DNA of 62,000 bases from Gnetum montanum (lineage: Eukaryota > Streptophyta > Gnetopsida > Gnetales > Gnetaceae), in contig MNCI01007710.1 of assembly GCA_015680685.1 (NCBI GenBank), positions 61,743 through 123,742 of the forward strand. The letters run 5' to 3'. Shown in pieces: positions 21,351 through 33,010 of the stretch (positions are counted from its first letter, which is position 1; every line of letters starts with the position of its first letter). Both the position numbers and the translations under genes were made by a program. The notes under the pieces were generated by a model, which was given only the letters and a program-made list of their open reading frames with translations, ran no database searches and was not told the origin of the DNA.

Positions 21351-21600
21351 TTATGACAACAAGAGTAAACACTGTACACATTTGACATCCAGCCTTATTT
21401 GGAAGCTGAGAGAGAAGAGAGAAGAGAGAGAGAAAAGAAGAAGTCTGTTGCTGCCGATGCCAAGATTGCACTTTTTATTGTCCATCCATAAGTGTGTCAT
21501 CAATCTTGTTCCTTGCATAACTACTTCAGCACTAGTCCATTCCAAGTGTCTCCTCTAGATCCAATCTGTTGTTGTATGATTGCCATCTGCACACACAACA
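21351..21600 (-). pseudogene. Small extra reading frame in element A
   Basis: After a T-rich tract ending GTGTGTGCAG, a frame reads GNHTTTDWI, stop, RRHLEWTSAEVVMQGTRL, MTHLWMDNKKCNLGIGS, then a hydrophobic Leu/Ser-rich part. The matching frame in B is open through this region. Shared openness in two copies hints at former coding, possibly as the second exon of a spliced transcript. Not recognised. Confidence 0.35.
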
Positions 21601-21607
21601 CAGTCTG

Positions 21608-22959
21608 ATATTAGCAAGGGTAAATGAATTACAATGCAATTAATACCTTGCCTTAGTGTACAGTCCATTGGCTGAGCTATGATATGGCTAATGCAGATCT
21701 GGAGATATAATACTAGTGACTACTTGAGGTGTAGGGGTTAGGAGAAAATCAAAAAAATTGGACTAGGACCCCCATGACTAAGAGCGAACCTCCAGTAGCG
21801 AGAGAATGGAAAAAGATAAGGAATAAGAAAGATGGATTAAAAGAAACAACAAAAAGGCCAATAAAATGGATGTCATAGGTGGAAATGAACAAAATAAGTG
21901 GTGACTGTGGAAATTTTTAAGGGAAAGAAATTAATGGATGTACCAAATAGGAATGCCAGTGGGTCCTCCCCAAAGCAGGCTCATGCCCTTAATGCCCTGA
22001 CAATCCCACATTCAAAGAGTCAGTAGGATCTAGGAATGTCAATTGGAGACAAGAGTTAAAGTCTTAACCACAAGAGTTTACCAAAAAGAAAACAATGCAT
22101 TAACCAAAATATGGACTATTGATACAATCGACAATGAGGTGAAAAATGGAGAAGAAAGATGGAAAGAAGAGAATGGAATGGAGTCTCAAGAACAAGGTGG
22201 TGTATAGCCCCTTGTGTATTAATGGTTAATGTGGATTAGTAGATCTCGTTCCAAATCCAACCTCAAACAATCCACATCCAGTGACTTCGCATTAATGCCT
22301 CCACCATTCTGACGAAATGAAAGAGGAGAGAGTAGGAAGCGAGAAGGGCCTTAGTTAGAGGGAACATGTCTGTTTTAGTTCCATAACTAGTGCTTGTAGC
22401 TTAGATGATTATTTCATCTAAGGGGTGTGCTTTGAATTCTCACTATTATTTTTTTCCTGAGAACCACACCATGTAAAGACTTATTATTTTTATTTTTATT
22501 CACTCAGCTTCCCGATAATGGGGTAATGTCAGAACGGTAAGAAAAACTTAAGAAGAAAACATCCAAGCACCCAAGAGAATGGCCATCAAAAATGCATAAA
22601 ATCCCTTTGAAGTCACACCCTTTTAAATCCTTGAGGCCTTCCTTAGTTTGAGAAATGCCCAGTCACTAATTCATTGATAGTTCTTATTAGTGAGAAAGGG
22701 ACTATACAGTTCCAAGCTAAGAGAGACCATAGAAATTCATGGATACATGGATGACGTGGACTCATTGCCTTCTATATCAAAAGAACCATACCCAAGTATC
22801 AACACCATAACTTAAAGGTAAAAACCAAACATTATAAATCAATGGAATACAGTTCATACCACCATCAGGAGCACTTATTAGGTGACGAATCAAACAAAAT
22901 AAACAAACACACAAAGAAATGAAAGAGTATAAACAATGTTGTAAAACAAAAATAAGAAA
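21608..22959 (-). other. Element A 3' internal region
   Basis: Homologous to 49190-49620 of C at its upstream end and to 14600-15700 of E further on. Contains long T- and C-rich tracts on the minus strand and no conserved domain. Confidence 0.55.
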
Positions 22960-23200
22960 AGTTAAAGAAATTTGTAAAATAAAAACTTAAATGATCAGCA
23001 TAGGCAATCATCTCTCCCATGACTGAATTGAAAGGGAGAGATCTGAAATAATGAGCACTTGTTTGAATTTTTTAGAAGTGTCCAACTTCTCCCAATTGAT
23101 GTTTTTAGGTTAAAGGTTGGAAGTTGGCGACGCTCTTGCTCCAGTGTATCTATGCTTTCGTCGTGGCCGCAAGTTGGTCCCCTAGTTAGTTCCATGCATA
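22960..23200 (-). other. Pol deletion junction of element A
   Basis: Left of the junction the sequence matches the protease-RT linker of C (TLEQ, QLP, then KKFKQ; C 46160-46265). Right of it the sequence matches the region after integrase in C (GCTCATTAT, then FQFSHGRD; C from 49128). About 2.86 kb present in C is missing. Element B has the same junction at about 32055. Confidence 0.8.
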
Positions 23201-23216
23201 TTGGTGAGTTGCTCTC

Positions 23217-24011
23217 CTAATTAGCTGTCAACCACTGGGTGTTTTCTTGTTGTGTGCTTACTACACATAGGCACGTTTGTATGTTAACCTCTGGTGCACA
23301 CCGGTGGCATGCAGGCAATGCTGAACATTTCTGTACGCAATCACACCCTGTATCACTGTATGTGATGCATGGAACTTTCTTCTTCTTGATCTTCCCACAA
23401 GTTTTTTCCTTAGATATTTCTAGGGAAAGATTGCATATTCCTAGGCATGCATTCATGATACTTAGCCATGCCCTTCCCATTATTATTGGGAGGTCCCCTT
23501 TGTCATTGTTGACTTGTATCACTAGGAAATCAACTAGGTATGACCAACCACACATAGTGGTAAAGATGTCTTCCACCAGTTCCAAGGGAATAGTGATGGA
23601 CTAGTCAACCAGCTCTAAGCGAATATTACTCTTCTTTAGTGAAGGCAGGTTTCAGGCTTTATACATTTCTTGCGATATCAAGTTGACTTCAGAATCTGAG
23701 TCCAAAAGAGCTTTACAAGGTTCATTCCTAGCAACTTGGAGATAAATCAAGGGACTTATAGGATCAGAGAATTTCCTGGGAAGGTGGCCCTCCTTGATCC
23801 AGTTAGTGATGGTATGTGTTAACAAAACTATATGCGTTAAGCTCTGTTTTTGGTTTGAAGGGAGCTCCGAAGCCTTATTTGATGGAGGAACGTTCGGAGG
23901 CTCAACCGCTTGTGGTTGTGAGAGCTTGTTTGGACTGTTGGTTCTAAAGAAAGGTCTTCTCCTTATACGGTTGTCAGAACCAATAGCAGGTTGAAGGTTT
24001 ACAGCTCTCAT
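23217..24011 (-). pseudogene. Element A retropepsin-like protease, broken
   Basis: MRAVNLQPAIGSDNR at 24011 leads to CKALLDSDSEVNLISQEMY; the active site is expected to be D-S/T-G but reads DSD. After two stops, the second half reads LPIIMGRAWL and VPCITYSDTGCD. The same order occurs in B and C. The frame ends near 23100, where the pol deletion begins. Confidence 0.75.
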
Positions 24012-24311
24012 AGCATTGTGTTGCTATAGTTAAGTGGGGAGTTCCCCTTGCATCGCTGGAGCAGGTGGTAGTAGAGCTATTGATGTGAGAGTCATGGATG
24101 GGTTTGGAGGATGGTATGCGTGTGATGTGTCTCTCCCAGGAGAAGGAGTCCTATAGTACTCCCAAGCTTGGTAGTGACATTGTGGGGTCACATAACCAAC
24201 AGAGTCACTTGGAGAGATTGGCTGCTACACGTAGTAGCCATATGGATCTAGTTGCCGGTAAGGGTATTGTTGCCTAGGCGGTGGCATCCCCCATGACTGT
24301 GGGTATTGCCA

Positions 24312-26363
24312 CTACTGGTGTTGCTCCATAGGTTGTGGCAAAGTTCCACTTAGATAATACATTAAGGGTTGGTGAAACTTCCTTAGGTTACCTTGGGGAT
24401 AAGGTAACCGTTGGGGTGCTTGTCGTTTGTTAAGTCGTGGGTTAAGTGCATACACCCTAGACTCTTGCAGATGTGAGATTATTGGGCAACATCCCTTAGG
24501 ATGGTCATACTGGCATATCTCATATCCCCCATCATTGTCCATATTAGAATCCACAACCTCTTCGATGATGGTCATTTTACCCTTACCTTTATTACGTGCA
24601 TGGTCCAAATCCCTCTTCTTCTTTTTATCATAGTCACTACTTCGCTCCTTAGACTCCTCTACGATTTTGAGAACGGTTTCAAATCTACTATCTAAGGAGT
24701 CCCACATTTGATCTATCTTTGCTGAAACTTTTGTTGTTAATTTTTGAAGTGGCAAGGTTTTCCTATTCACCATCTCTTCGAGTGGTGACTCATCCTCCTC
24801 CTCACAGAATCTTACTCCCCTTTTTTGGAGGGAAGGGTCGTGGTTGTACTCTTCCACACTTTCTCTCTTATGTAGCTCTCCTTCTTCCTTGGCTACTTGC
24901 TCCAACAATCTATGGATCTGATGGGACCTATGCTCAAATAATCTCCCTTGGGCATACATTCCAAGGGTTCTCCTAGTTTCGTGCCTAAGTCCATCTACGA
25001 GATAGCGGAGTTGATCCTACTACGAGTAACCATGGCTCGGGCAATAATGTAATAGTGCATAGTATCGACCCATGGTAGCATCTAAGGGTTCATGAGTTCT
25101 TTTCTTCCATCCTTGGATCTGCTTTCACAAGTTGGACACTCAGGAGTACGTTTGGTATTTATCATTAAATAGTTCTAGCATCGTACTCCACCTTCAAATG
25201 GATTTCAGTTCTAAGGACTGGTACCAGCTTTCTGCTTCTTTTATCAGTGTCCTTGGAAACAACTTTTATTTTTACCATTCATTCTCAATATTCTGCAAGG
25301 CACAAGCATCGTGAAATGCTTGTAAGTGGTTCTAAGGATCAGTGTTGTATCCCCCCTCAAATCATGGGATATTATTCATGTCTAATCTCTTGATCCTACT
25401 ATCTTTCTGGTGCCTTGTAGGAATTCTAACAGCCTCCGTAATGTCTAACATGCTTCAAGTTGCAAGTAGGGGTTCTTCATGGTCATTTCTCTCATAGCAT
25501 CTATGATGTCTACATGGTTCCTGACTTTCCCTTCTTCCATACCTCGATTCTCTAAAGTGCCCTTGTCCTCGCTCTTGACTCTCTCATTGAGGTCTCTCAT
25601 TTTGCCTACCCTTATACTCATGGTTAGGTTCCTTATGACTATGTCCTGATGTTGAAGGAGAGGGTGAATGTGATGATGAAGGTGAAGAAGAAGGAGAACC
25701 ATTGCCATGACGATGTTTCCTACCCTCTCTTCAGTGGTATCGACCCTGATCGTGATGACGATCAGAATGCTCACCCTTATCATGTGTTCGTGTTTCCTCG
25801 TTGAACACTTGGTGTTCATGGGGATCAGAACCAGGGTTGTGAATTGTGGAATGAAGGTTCTGATACACCACCTCCTCACCATCGTTAGGAGGAGGAACAT
25901 CATTTTGTGGAGAACCTATTGAAATAGATTCACCACCGTCATTTTCACTTGTGACAGGTGAAGCATTATGGGGTCCTTTGCCCTTCAACTATGTATAGTA
26001 TCTATCTTGTTGCAAGTTCCTTTAACATTGTGTTTCTATGGGATGGTAATCCCTTATGTCAAAACCGCATGCAACGTATTCTGCATATAACTGTGACATG
26101 CTTATTCATGCAAGGGCACGAAGGAGCATGTTGGGGACTACACGATCTAGAGGCAACACTATGTTACCCTTCAAGTCTCTCCAACATAGTTGCTCATCTT
26201 GATGGAGGATAAAGGTAAAGCTGGGTACATATTCATCATGATGAATATATACCACATGGAATTGTTGAGGAATTAACAATTCTTGGTTATGTGTGTTGTG
26301 TCGCCGACTGTCTCTAGTGTTGTTCCTAGATGATGAATTGCTCTTGTGCAAAGAAGAAGACAT
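24312..26363 (-). pseudogene. Element A gag, broken
   Basis: Starts MSSSLHKSNSSSRNN at 26363. The N-terminal segment FILHQDEQLCWRDLKGN and then an Arg/His/Ser-rich linker (25950-25500) are followed by the capsid-like region LELFNDKYQTYS and LRHETRRTLGMYAQGRL. A KEEGELHKRES segment and a zinc-knuckle-like EICQYDHPKGCC near 24480 follow. About a dozen stops, nearly all TAG or TGA where element C has Gln, Arg or Trp. The last 215 codons (24959-24312) are open. Confidence 0.8.
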
Positions 26364-26490
26364 TTTAGTCTTGTTCGGTGTGCTATTTACCGTTATGTTA
26401 CTTTTCTCTTGATTAACCCTCAGGGTTCATTTTAGCTCCCAACAATGTGATTGATTTCCTATGTTCTATATAGTGCACAAACAACTAAGT

Positions 26491-26508
26491 CCCTGGCAAC
26501 AGCGCCAA
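26491..26508 (-). other. Element A primer binding site
   Basis: Minus strand TTGGCGCTGTTGCCAGGG starts immediately at the 5' LTR end and matches the plant tRNA-Asp 3' end (TGGCGCCGTTGCCGGGGA type) with two mismatches. Confidence 0.85.
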
Positions 26509-27275
26509 TGATGAGTGGCGAGGTACCCCTACACTCAACCATATGAATACAAGTGTCTCACACACAATCCGATTGAACTCCAAGGAAAGGTTAATCAATC
26601 ATTGCCTTCCCAAACTTACTTGTATTGTCACGGTTGTATGGTTAAGTAAGTTTGAGGTATGTGATTTTTATAACTTTTATCTTTTTAATGCCTATGCTAC
26701 TAGGGAAGGGTGAAGAGACTAAAACTACTTACTAAATAAGTTCTAATCATCCTAGCACCAGTATCTATTCCCACTTTCTACCCACACCTTGAACTAGTGC
26801 AACGCTACTACGATTACCAAATGCTACTCGATACTGGGTTACCAAGCGTTACACACGTGCCCAAAGCGGTCATACTGAATGCACTTAACTAGGAGAGTCA
26901 AGGGTTGAGAGAGATTTAATTATCTAGGAAAGAATTTAAACATTTAACAATAATTAAATCTTATTTAGCTTAGTCCGTATGCTACAAAGTTTATCAGAAA
27001 GTTTGTCTTTATTTCCGTACACAAATGTGTGCTTAGGGACAATTTGCTCGAATAAAGATCCGTTCACTTTGAGACTCCTACTACAGGCACATGGAAATTA
27101 TTCTAACTCTGGAATGGTAAAACTACTATAGTTTGGCTAAGGATCTAGATCTAGATGAGTGAACAAGGGAAAGCTGCCTCTTATTTATAGAACTGGCAAT
27201 GGGCTGCGATATCGCATACGTGATATCATAGGGGCCGACGTGATATCGCGGCTGATGCGATATTGTGGCTCATCA
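26509..27275 (-). repeat. Element A 5' LTR
   Basis: 767 bp, same termini as the 3' LTR. TATAAATA (minus strand, 27189-27182) lies only about 86 bp from the LTR start, and the space between is filled by six GATATC-like motifs. Confidence 0.88.
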
Positions 27276-27280
27276 AAGAT

Positions 27281-27629
27281 AAAGGGATACTTGGAAGAGA
27301 CTATAAGAAGAAATCCAAGTCTTTCATTTGAAGAGGAAGAGAGGAGTGAATTGTGAAAGAGTTGAGAAGAGAAGGTTGAGCTCCAAGTAAGGTTCCATTG
27401 AGTTTCCATGCTGTAAGGCTTTCACCCATTGTAAGTTGTGTGTTTTGTGAGGAGTTATAAGTATGATTCTCTTGATATCTTGTCTATCCTTGGGTAGTTT
27501 ACTTTTAGCCTTGTAACTCTATCATGATTTTATAAGAATAAAGAACTATTTTCCTTTCTTATTTTAATTCATCTTGTAAGTTTGAAGATTGAATTTCCAT
27601 TTATTATATTGAAGCATTAGTCCTCACTA
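27281..27629 (+). repeat. Element F 3' LTR, second part
   Basis: Continues the F LTR after element A and ends CCTCACTA, a mutated form of CCTCATCA, followed by target duplication GAAGT. Contains the TATA region and the TGTGTTTTGTGAGGAG phrase of the 5' LTR. Confidence 0.85.
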
Positions 27630-27904
27630 GAAGTCCAAATTAATCAAGTTAGTTTGTAGTTCAATGTTCAAGTTTTTAATAGCCTCATTAGCTATTGGTT
27701 CTAAATATTTTATCTATTATCCTAGAGGCATCATAAAATATAGAAATTAATATATTTACAATTACTGAGCTCAATTCAATAGCCATAGGTTGAAATATTT
27801 CAATAACTTTCTTGGAAATAGTTATGTTTTTCTTAAATAGTAAATTCTTGATTTCCTAATAATTTTTGGAGAAGAGTTGATTGTTCTTTGATTTTTTCTT
27901 CATA

Positions 27905-28075
27905 ATAAGCTAAATGTTGGACTTGAAAAAAATTGAAGATAATTAAAAGGAACTACAAATAAGCAAAGATCCAGCTCTTCATAGAGGCAAATAACAAAAA
28001 AGAAATTGTATACCTAACCCCATTTTGTTGGGACAAGATTAGTATGATGATGATAAATGAGCTAATTATTAGAGA
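27905..28075 (+). repeat. RTE-type LINE 3' tail
   Basis: Contains CAAAGATCCAGCTCTTCAT, a CTAACCCCATTTTGTTGGGA phrase and a GATGATGATGA tail. This is the characteristic 3' end of plant RTE LINEs (GTAGCCGACCCCATTTAGTTGGGA type followed by a trinucleotide tail). Strongly diverged. Confidence 0.6.
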
Positions 28076-28079
28076 TCAA

Positions 28080-28390
28080 CTACATAATACAAACATTAGA
28101 GGAAGCCTTGGAGTAACTTCTATTTTAGATAAGCTACAAGAATGATAGTTGACATGTGCAAAGAAGATTAGATGATGAGTGTATAAACAAAGGTTGCTAC
28201 ATCATTATTACAGGAAAGCCATTGAAAGAAAGACCAAAGAAGACATGGAAAAAAAGATGAAAGATTATTTGAAGAAACTACAGATAGACTAAGATCTAGC
28301 TCTTCATAAGGCAAATGACAAAATTGAACTCATGTAGTTGACCTTATTTTATTGGGACAAGACTAGGATGACAATGATGATGAATGAGTT
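28080..28390 (+). repeat. RTE-type LINE 3' fragment with RT C-terminus
   Basis: Encodes a degenerate RKAIERKTKEDMEKKMKDYLK followed by DLALHKANDK, resembling the RGRPRKTW...LALDR end of plant RTE reverse transcriptases. The tail phrase CATGTAGTTGACC, TTGGGACAAGACTAGGATGA and ATG repeats follow. Truncated at its 5' end, as is usual for LINEs. Confidence 0.65.
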
Positions 28391-28399
28391 AATTATTGG

Positions 28400-29251
28400 T
28401 GTTGGAATTGAATAATGATTTGCAATTTTTTCATTTCTTCCTTATGATTTGGATGAAAGAAAGTTGATGCTTGGGATTTGATGAACATCAAGTCACGAAG
28501 TCACATTGATGTAGCCCTTGCTTCATTAACACATCAATGTTGATGCAAGTGCCATAAGTGCCTATAGCATTTTTTATTCAAGTAGGTATCCGAACTCTTG
28601 TAATTTTTATTTGTGAAAGTTAGAATATTTTTATCAAGTGCCCACAACATGAATTGAATAGATTGTATGGATTTTTATTCAAGTGCCTATTGGAGAAGAG
28701 TTAATTATTCTTTGATTTAATCTTCATAATAAGCTAATTGTTGGTGTTGACATTGAATAATGATTTGTAATGTTTTAATTTGTTTTTTTATGCTTTGAAT
28801 GAAAGGAAGTTGATGCTTGGACTTTCATGAACATCGAGTCATGAAGTTACATTAACATAGTTCTAGCTTTGTCAATGCATTAGCATTGATTGAAGCCTCA
28901 TAAAAGTCTATATAAATGCATGTGCATTTAGAGCATCATTTTTTGATCAAGTATCTATTCAAACTCTTATAGTTTTCTTTTATGAATGTTATAATTTTCC
29001 CACTGAGTGTCCACAACATGAATTGAATAGATTGTACAAAGTTTCATTGGAATGCCTATTGTAATTGAATGCACTCATGATGAAAATGAAATCAAGATTT
29101 GTTATGTTCATTGCAGCAGTTGACCTAGTACTTTAATTTACTTTAATTATTCCTTTACTTTCCATGCAATTAATGAAATGTTTTATTCCATTGTACTTAG
29201 TGAATTTGAATGAGCACAATCAGTTTTGAACATAAACATATTAATACTTGG
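28400..29251 (+). repeat. Element G LTR, left part, with an internal duplication
   Basis: 28741-29090 resembles the R region of C's LTR (CAAACTCTTATAG, TGAGTGTCCACAACATGAATTGAATAG). 28400-28740 is a diverged direct copy of it, period about 340 bp. The LTR is cut at 29251 by element B and continues at 36330. The exact left end is not resolvable. Confidence 0.5.
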
Positions 29252-30102
29252 TGATGAGTGGCGAGGTACCCCTGCACTCAACCATACGAATACGAGCGTT
29301 ACACGCGTGATCTGGTCGAACTCCACAGACTAAGTGCCTACACACCTTATGGAAAACTTAAGGTTAATCATTCGTTGTCTTCCTAGACTTACTTGTATTT
29401 GTCACAGTTGTATGGTTTAAGTAAGTCTGAGGTATGTGATTTTTATATCTTTTATGTTTTATCTCCTTATGATAATGAGGGAAAGGGTGAAGAGACTAAG
29501 TAACTAACTTTAACTAACTAAGTTCTAATGCCTAGCATCAGTATCCATTCCCACTTTTCGTTCACAACTTGAACCAATGCAACCTTATGGGATTACCAAA
29601 CGCTATTCGTTGCTGGGATTACCAAGCGTAACGCACGTGCTCGAAGCGGTCGTACTGAATGCACTTAACTAAGAGTTAACGGTTGAGAGAGATTTAATTA
29701 ACTAATAAAGCATTTAAACATTAACAATAATTAAAGTCCTATTTATCTTAGTCCATGCACTGCAAGGTTTATCCAAAAGTTTGTCTTTATTTTTGTACAC
29801 AAACTTGTGCTCAGGTACAATATTTGCTCGAATAAAGATCCGTTCACTTTGGAACTTCTACTACGGGCACATGGAAATTACTCTAACTCTGGAATGGAAA
29901 AACTGTAAGAGTTTGGCTACAGTCTAGATCTAGATGAAGAAACAAGGGAGAGCCACCTCTTATTGATAGATTTGGTGGCGCACTGCGATATTGCGTATGC
30001 AATATCGTAGGGGAAGACGCGATATCGTGGGGGATGCGATATCGCGGCAGATGCGATATCGTGTACACGATATCATGGCCCATGTGGTATCATGTCCCAT
30101 CC
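29252..30102 (-). repeat. Element B 3' LTR
   Basis: 851 bp, plus-strand start TGATGAGTGGCG; its other end has decayed to CCCATCC. Seven GATATC-like motifs at 29986-30085. The TATA box is mutated (plus TATTGATA at 29961 against TATTTATA in the 5' LTR). The internal side gives the polypurine tract CACGAGGGTA. Confidence 0.85.
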
Positions 30103-30246
30103 TACCCTCGTGACTAAATAAAAACTCATCCTCAAGTTCCTTACAAAATACTGGGAAGGTATGGGATTATTAACCTGAATGGAACTAATGGTGAATGGGA
30201 TGACATGTGAACGGATCATCATTACAGAACATGAAAAAACTAGTGT

Positions 30247-30500
30247 TCATGAAAACAAGAGTGAACACCTTATACATTTGACATCAGGCTGTATTTGGTA
30301 GCTGAGAGAGAAGAGAGAAGAGAGAAGAAGTCTGCTACTGCCAACACCAAGATTGCACCTTTCATTGTCTATCCATGAGCGCACCATTGATCTCGTTCTT
30401 TGCATAGCTGCTTTAGCACCAATCCATTCTAAGTGTTCCCTCCAGATCCAATCCATTGTTGTATGATTTCCATCTACACACATAACACAGTCATTTATTA
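30247..30500 (-). pseudogene. Small extra reading frame in element B
   Basis: After TTATGTGTGTAG a frame reads GNHTTMDWIWREHLEWIGAK, AAMQRTRSMVRSWIDNE and RCNLGVGSSRLLLSS, open for about 80 codons. It is the counterpart of the frame at 21351-21600 in A. Function unknown; length and splice-like border resemble an exon. Confidence 0.4.
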
Positions 30501-31989
30501 GCAAGGGTAAATGAATCATAGTGCAATTGATACCTTGCTTCGGTGAAAGGTCCATTGGCTGAGTTGTGGTATGGCTGATACGGGTCTAGAGATATAATAG
30601 TGGTGACTACCGAAGGTGTAGGGGCTAGGATAAAATTGAAAAAATTGAAAAAATTGGGTCATAACCCACATGACTAAGAGCAAACCTCTGGTAGCGATAG
30701 AATGGAGAAAGAAAAAGAACAAGAAAGATGGAGAAAAAGAGACAACTATAATGTCGATGAAATGGATGTCAAGATGGAAATGAACAAAATAGAGTGGACT
30801 GCAAAAATGTTAAGGGAAAGAATTTAACTGATGTACCAAATAGGAATGCTAGTGGGTCCTCCCCAAAGCAGGCTCATGCCCTTAATGCCCTAACAAACCT
30901 ACATTCAAAGAGTCCATAGGCTCTAGGAATGTCATTTGGAATAAGAGTTAAAGTCTTAACCACAAGAATTTACCAAAAAGAGAACAATGTATCCACCAAG
31001 ATATACACTAATGATCCAACCAACAATGAGGTGATAAATGGGAAAAGAAGGATGGAGAGAAGAGAATGGAATGGAATCTCAAGAACAAGATGGTGTACAG
31101 CCCCTTGTGTATTTCATGATTAATGTAACTTAGTAGATCCCATTCCAAGTCTAGCCTCAAACAATCCACATCCAGTGACTTCACATTAATGCATTTGGCC
31201 AATCCATCCACTTGAAGTAAAAAGAATGCCTTCACCCAAGAGCCACCACCATTCCAACGAAACAAAGGAGGAGAGAATAAGAAGCGAGGAGGGCCTCAGT
31301 TAGAGGGAACATGTTTATTTTAGTTCCATAACCAGTGCCTATAGCCCAAAGGATTATTTCATCTAAGGGATGTGCTTTGAATTCTCATTGTTTTTTTTTT
31401 TGTGTGAGAACCACACCATGCAAAGACTTATTATTTTTATTTACTCAGCTTCTCGATAATTGGGTAATGTCAAAGCGGTAAGAAAACTCAAGAAGAAAAC
31501 ATCCAAGCACCCAAGAGAATGGCCAACACAAATGCATCAAGTTCCCTTGAAGTCACACCCTTTTCAATCCTTGAGTCCTTCCTTAGTTTGAGAAATGCCC
31601 AGTCACCGATTCATTGATAGTTCTTGTTATTTTGAAGAAAGGGACTATACAGTTCCAAGCCAAGAGAGACCATAGAAATTTGTGGATATATGGATGAAGT
31701 GGACTCATTGCTTGTCATATCAAAAGAACCATACCTTAGTAGCAACATCATAATCTTAAGGGTAAAAGCCAAGCATTAGCAACCAATAGGGAACAGTTCA
31801 TACCATCATTAGAGCACTTATTGGGTGACAAACTTAACAAAATAGATCAGCACACACACACACATAAAGAAAAGAGAAAGCATGAACAATGTTGTAAAAC
31901 AAAAATAAGAAAAGTTAAAGGAATTTGTAAAAAAAAATGTGCAATAAAAAAATGTGTAAAAAAAAACTAAAGAGAACTAAGGGCCTCAA
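30500..31989 (-). other. Element B 3' internal region
   Basis: Noncoding, collinear with 21608-22959 of A. Contains a short CA repeat near 31853 and A/T-rich runs. No domain recognised. Confidence 0.5.
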
Positions 31990-32230
31990 ATGATTAGCAT
32001 AGGTGGCCATCTCCCCCATGACTGAATTGAAAGGGAGAGATCCAAAATAATGAGCATTTTTTTGAATTTCTTAAAAGTGTCCAACTTCTTCCAATTGATG
32101 TTTTTAGGTTAAGGGTTGGAAGTTGGCGATGCTCATATTCCAATGTTTCTATGCTTTCATTGTGGATGCAAGTTGTTTCCCCAGTTTGTTCCATGCATGT
32201 TGGTGGGCTGCTCTCTTGATTAGCTATCAA
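31990..32230 (-). other. Pol deletion junction of element B
   Basis: Reads ESIETLEYEHRQLPTLNLK, then directly the post-integrase segment FQFSHGGDGHLC. The nucleotide junction, AAATTCAAA next to TGCTCATTATTTT, is at the same place as in A, so the deletion predates both insertions. Confidence 0.8.
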
Positions 32231-32305
32231 CCACTGGGTGTTCTCTTGTTGTGTGGTTACTACATATAGGCACCTTTGTATCTGAGCTTCTTGGGCACAC
32301 CAATT

Positions 32306-33010
32306 TCATGCAGGAGATGCTGAGCATTCCTCCATGTCATCACCCTCTGAGTCACTGTATGTGATGCATGGAACTTTCTTCTTCTCAATCTTTCCATAAA
32401 TGTTTTCCTTTGATATTTCCAAGGAAAGATCACGAATTCCTAGGAACGCATTGATGGTGTTGAGCCATGCCTTCCCCATTATAATTGGAAAGTCCCCTTT
32501 GTAACTATTGACTTCTATCACTTGGAAATCAGCTAGGTATGACCAACCACACACAGTGGTAACGATGTCCTCCACCAATCCCAAGGGAATGGTGATGGAC
32601 TGGTTAGCCAGCTCTAGTTGAATATTGCTCTCCTGGAGTGGAGGTAGGTTCTAGTATTTATACCTTTCTCATGAAATTAAGTTCACTCTGGAACTTGAGT
32701 CAAGAAGAGCCTTACGTGGTTCATTCCCAGTGACTTGGAGGTAGCTTAAGGGACTTCTAGGGTCAGAGAGTTTCTTGGGAATGTGGCCCATCTTTATCCA
32801 ATTAGTAACGGTATGTGTTAACATAACCATATGCGTTGAGCCTTGTTGTTGGTTTGTAGGGAGATTCGAAGCCTTATTTGTTGGAGGAGTGTGCACAGAC
32901 TCAAACGCTTGTGGTTGTGAGAGCTTCTTTGGGCTTTTGGTTCTAAAGAAATGTCTTCTCTTCATGCGGTTGTCAGAACCAGTAGCAGGTTGAAGAGTTA
33001 CAGCTCTCAT
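32306..33010 (-). pseudogene. Element B retropepsin-like protease, broken
   Basis: MRAVTLQPATGSDNR at 33010, active-site region ALLDSSSRVNLIS (expected D-S/T-G), then after a stop MGLVEDIVTTVCGWSYL and FPIIMGKAWLNTI. Ends near 32306. It corresponds residue by residue to the protease of A and C. Confidence 0.75.

Larger units (their letters stand above)
20431..27275 (-). mobile_element. Element A: Athila-like, non-autonomous (gag and protease only)
   Basis: 6845 bp on the minus strand, nested in the 3' LTR of F, with perfect target duplication AAGAT (20426-20430 and 27276-27280). LTRs of 767 bp (5') and 777 bp (3'). The tRNA-Asp-type primer site adjoins the right LTR. It encodes a decayed gag and protease; RT, RNase H and integrase are missing through one clean internal deletion whose junction (about 23050) is shared with element B. 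A long noncoding 3' region with a small extra reading frame precedes the 3' LTR. Confidence 0.9.
9157..27629 (+). mobile_element. Element F: Ty3/gypsy chromovirus-like LTR retrotransposon, split by E and A
   Basis: LTRs at 9157-9971 and 20029-20430 plus 27281-27629, flanked by target duplication GAAGT (9152-9156, 27630-27634). Without the two nested insertions the element is about 6.6 kb. The primer site matches initiator-Met tRNA. Order is gag, protease, RT, RNase H, integrase, typical of Ty3/gypsy; the RT and protease read like the CRM/Reina chromoviruses, but no chromodomain was recognised at the integrase C-terminus. Every domain has stops or frameshifts, so the copy is dead. Confidence 0.88.

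Noticed and set aside
29986-30085. Satellite or recombination site of GATATCGCG repeats
   Set aside because: Confined to the same U3 position in each LTR of one family, so it is a part of the LTR.
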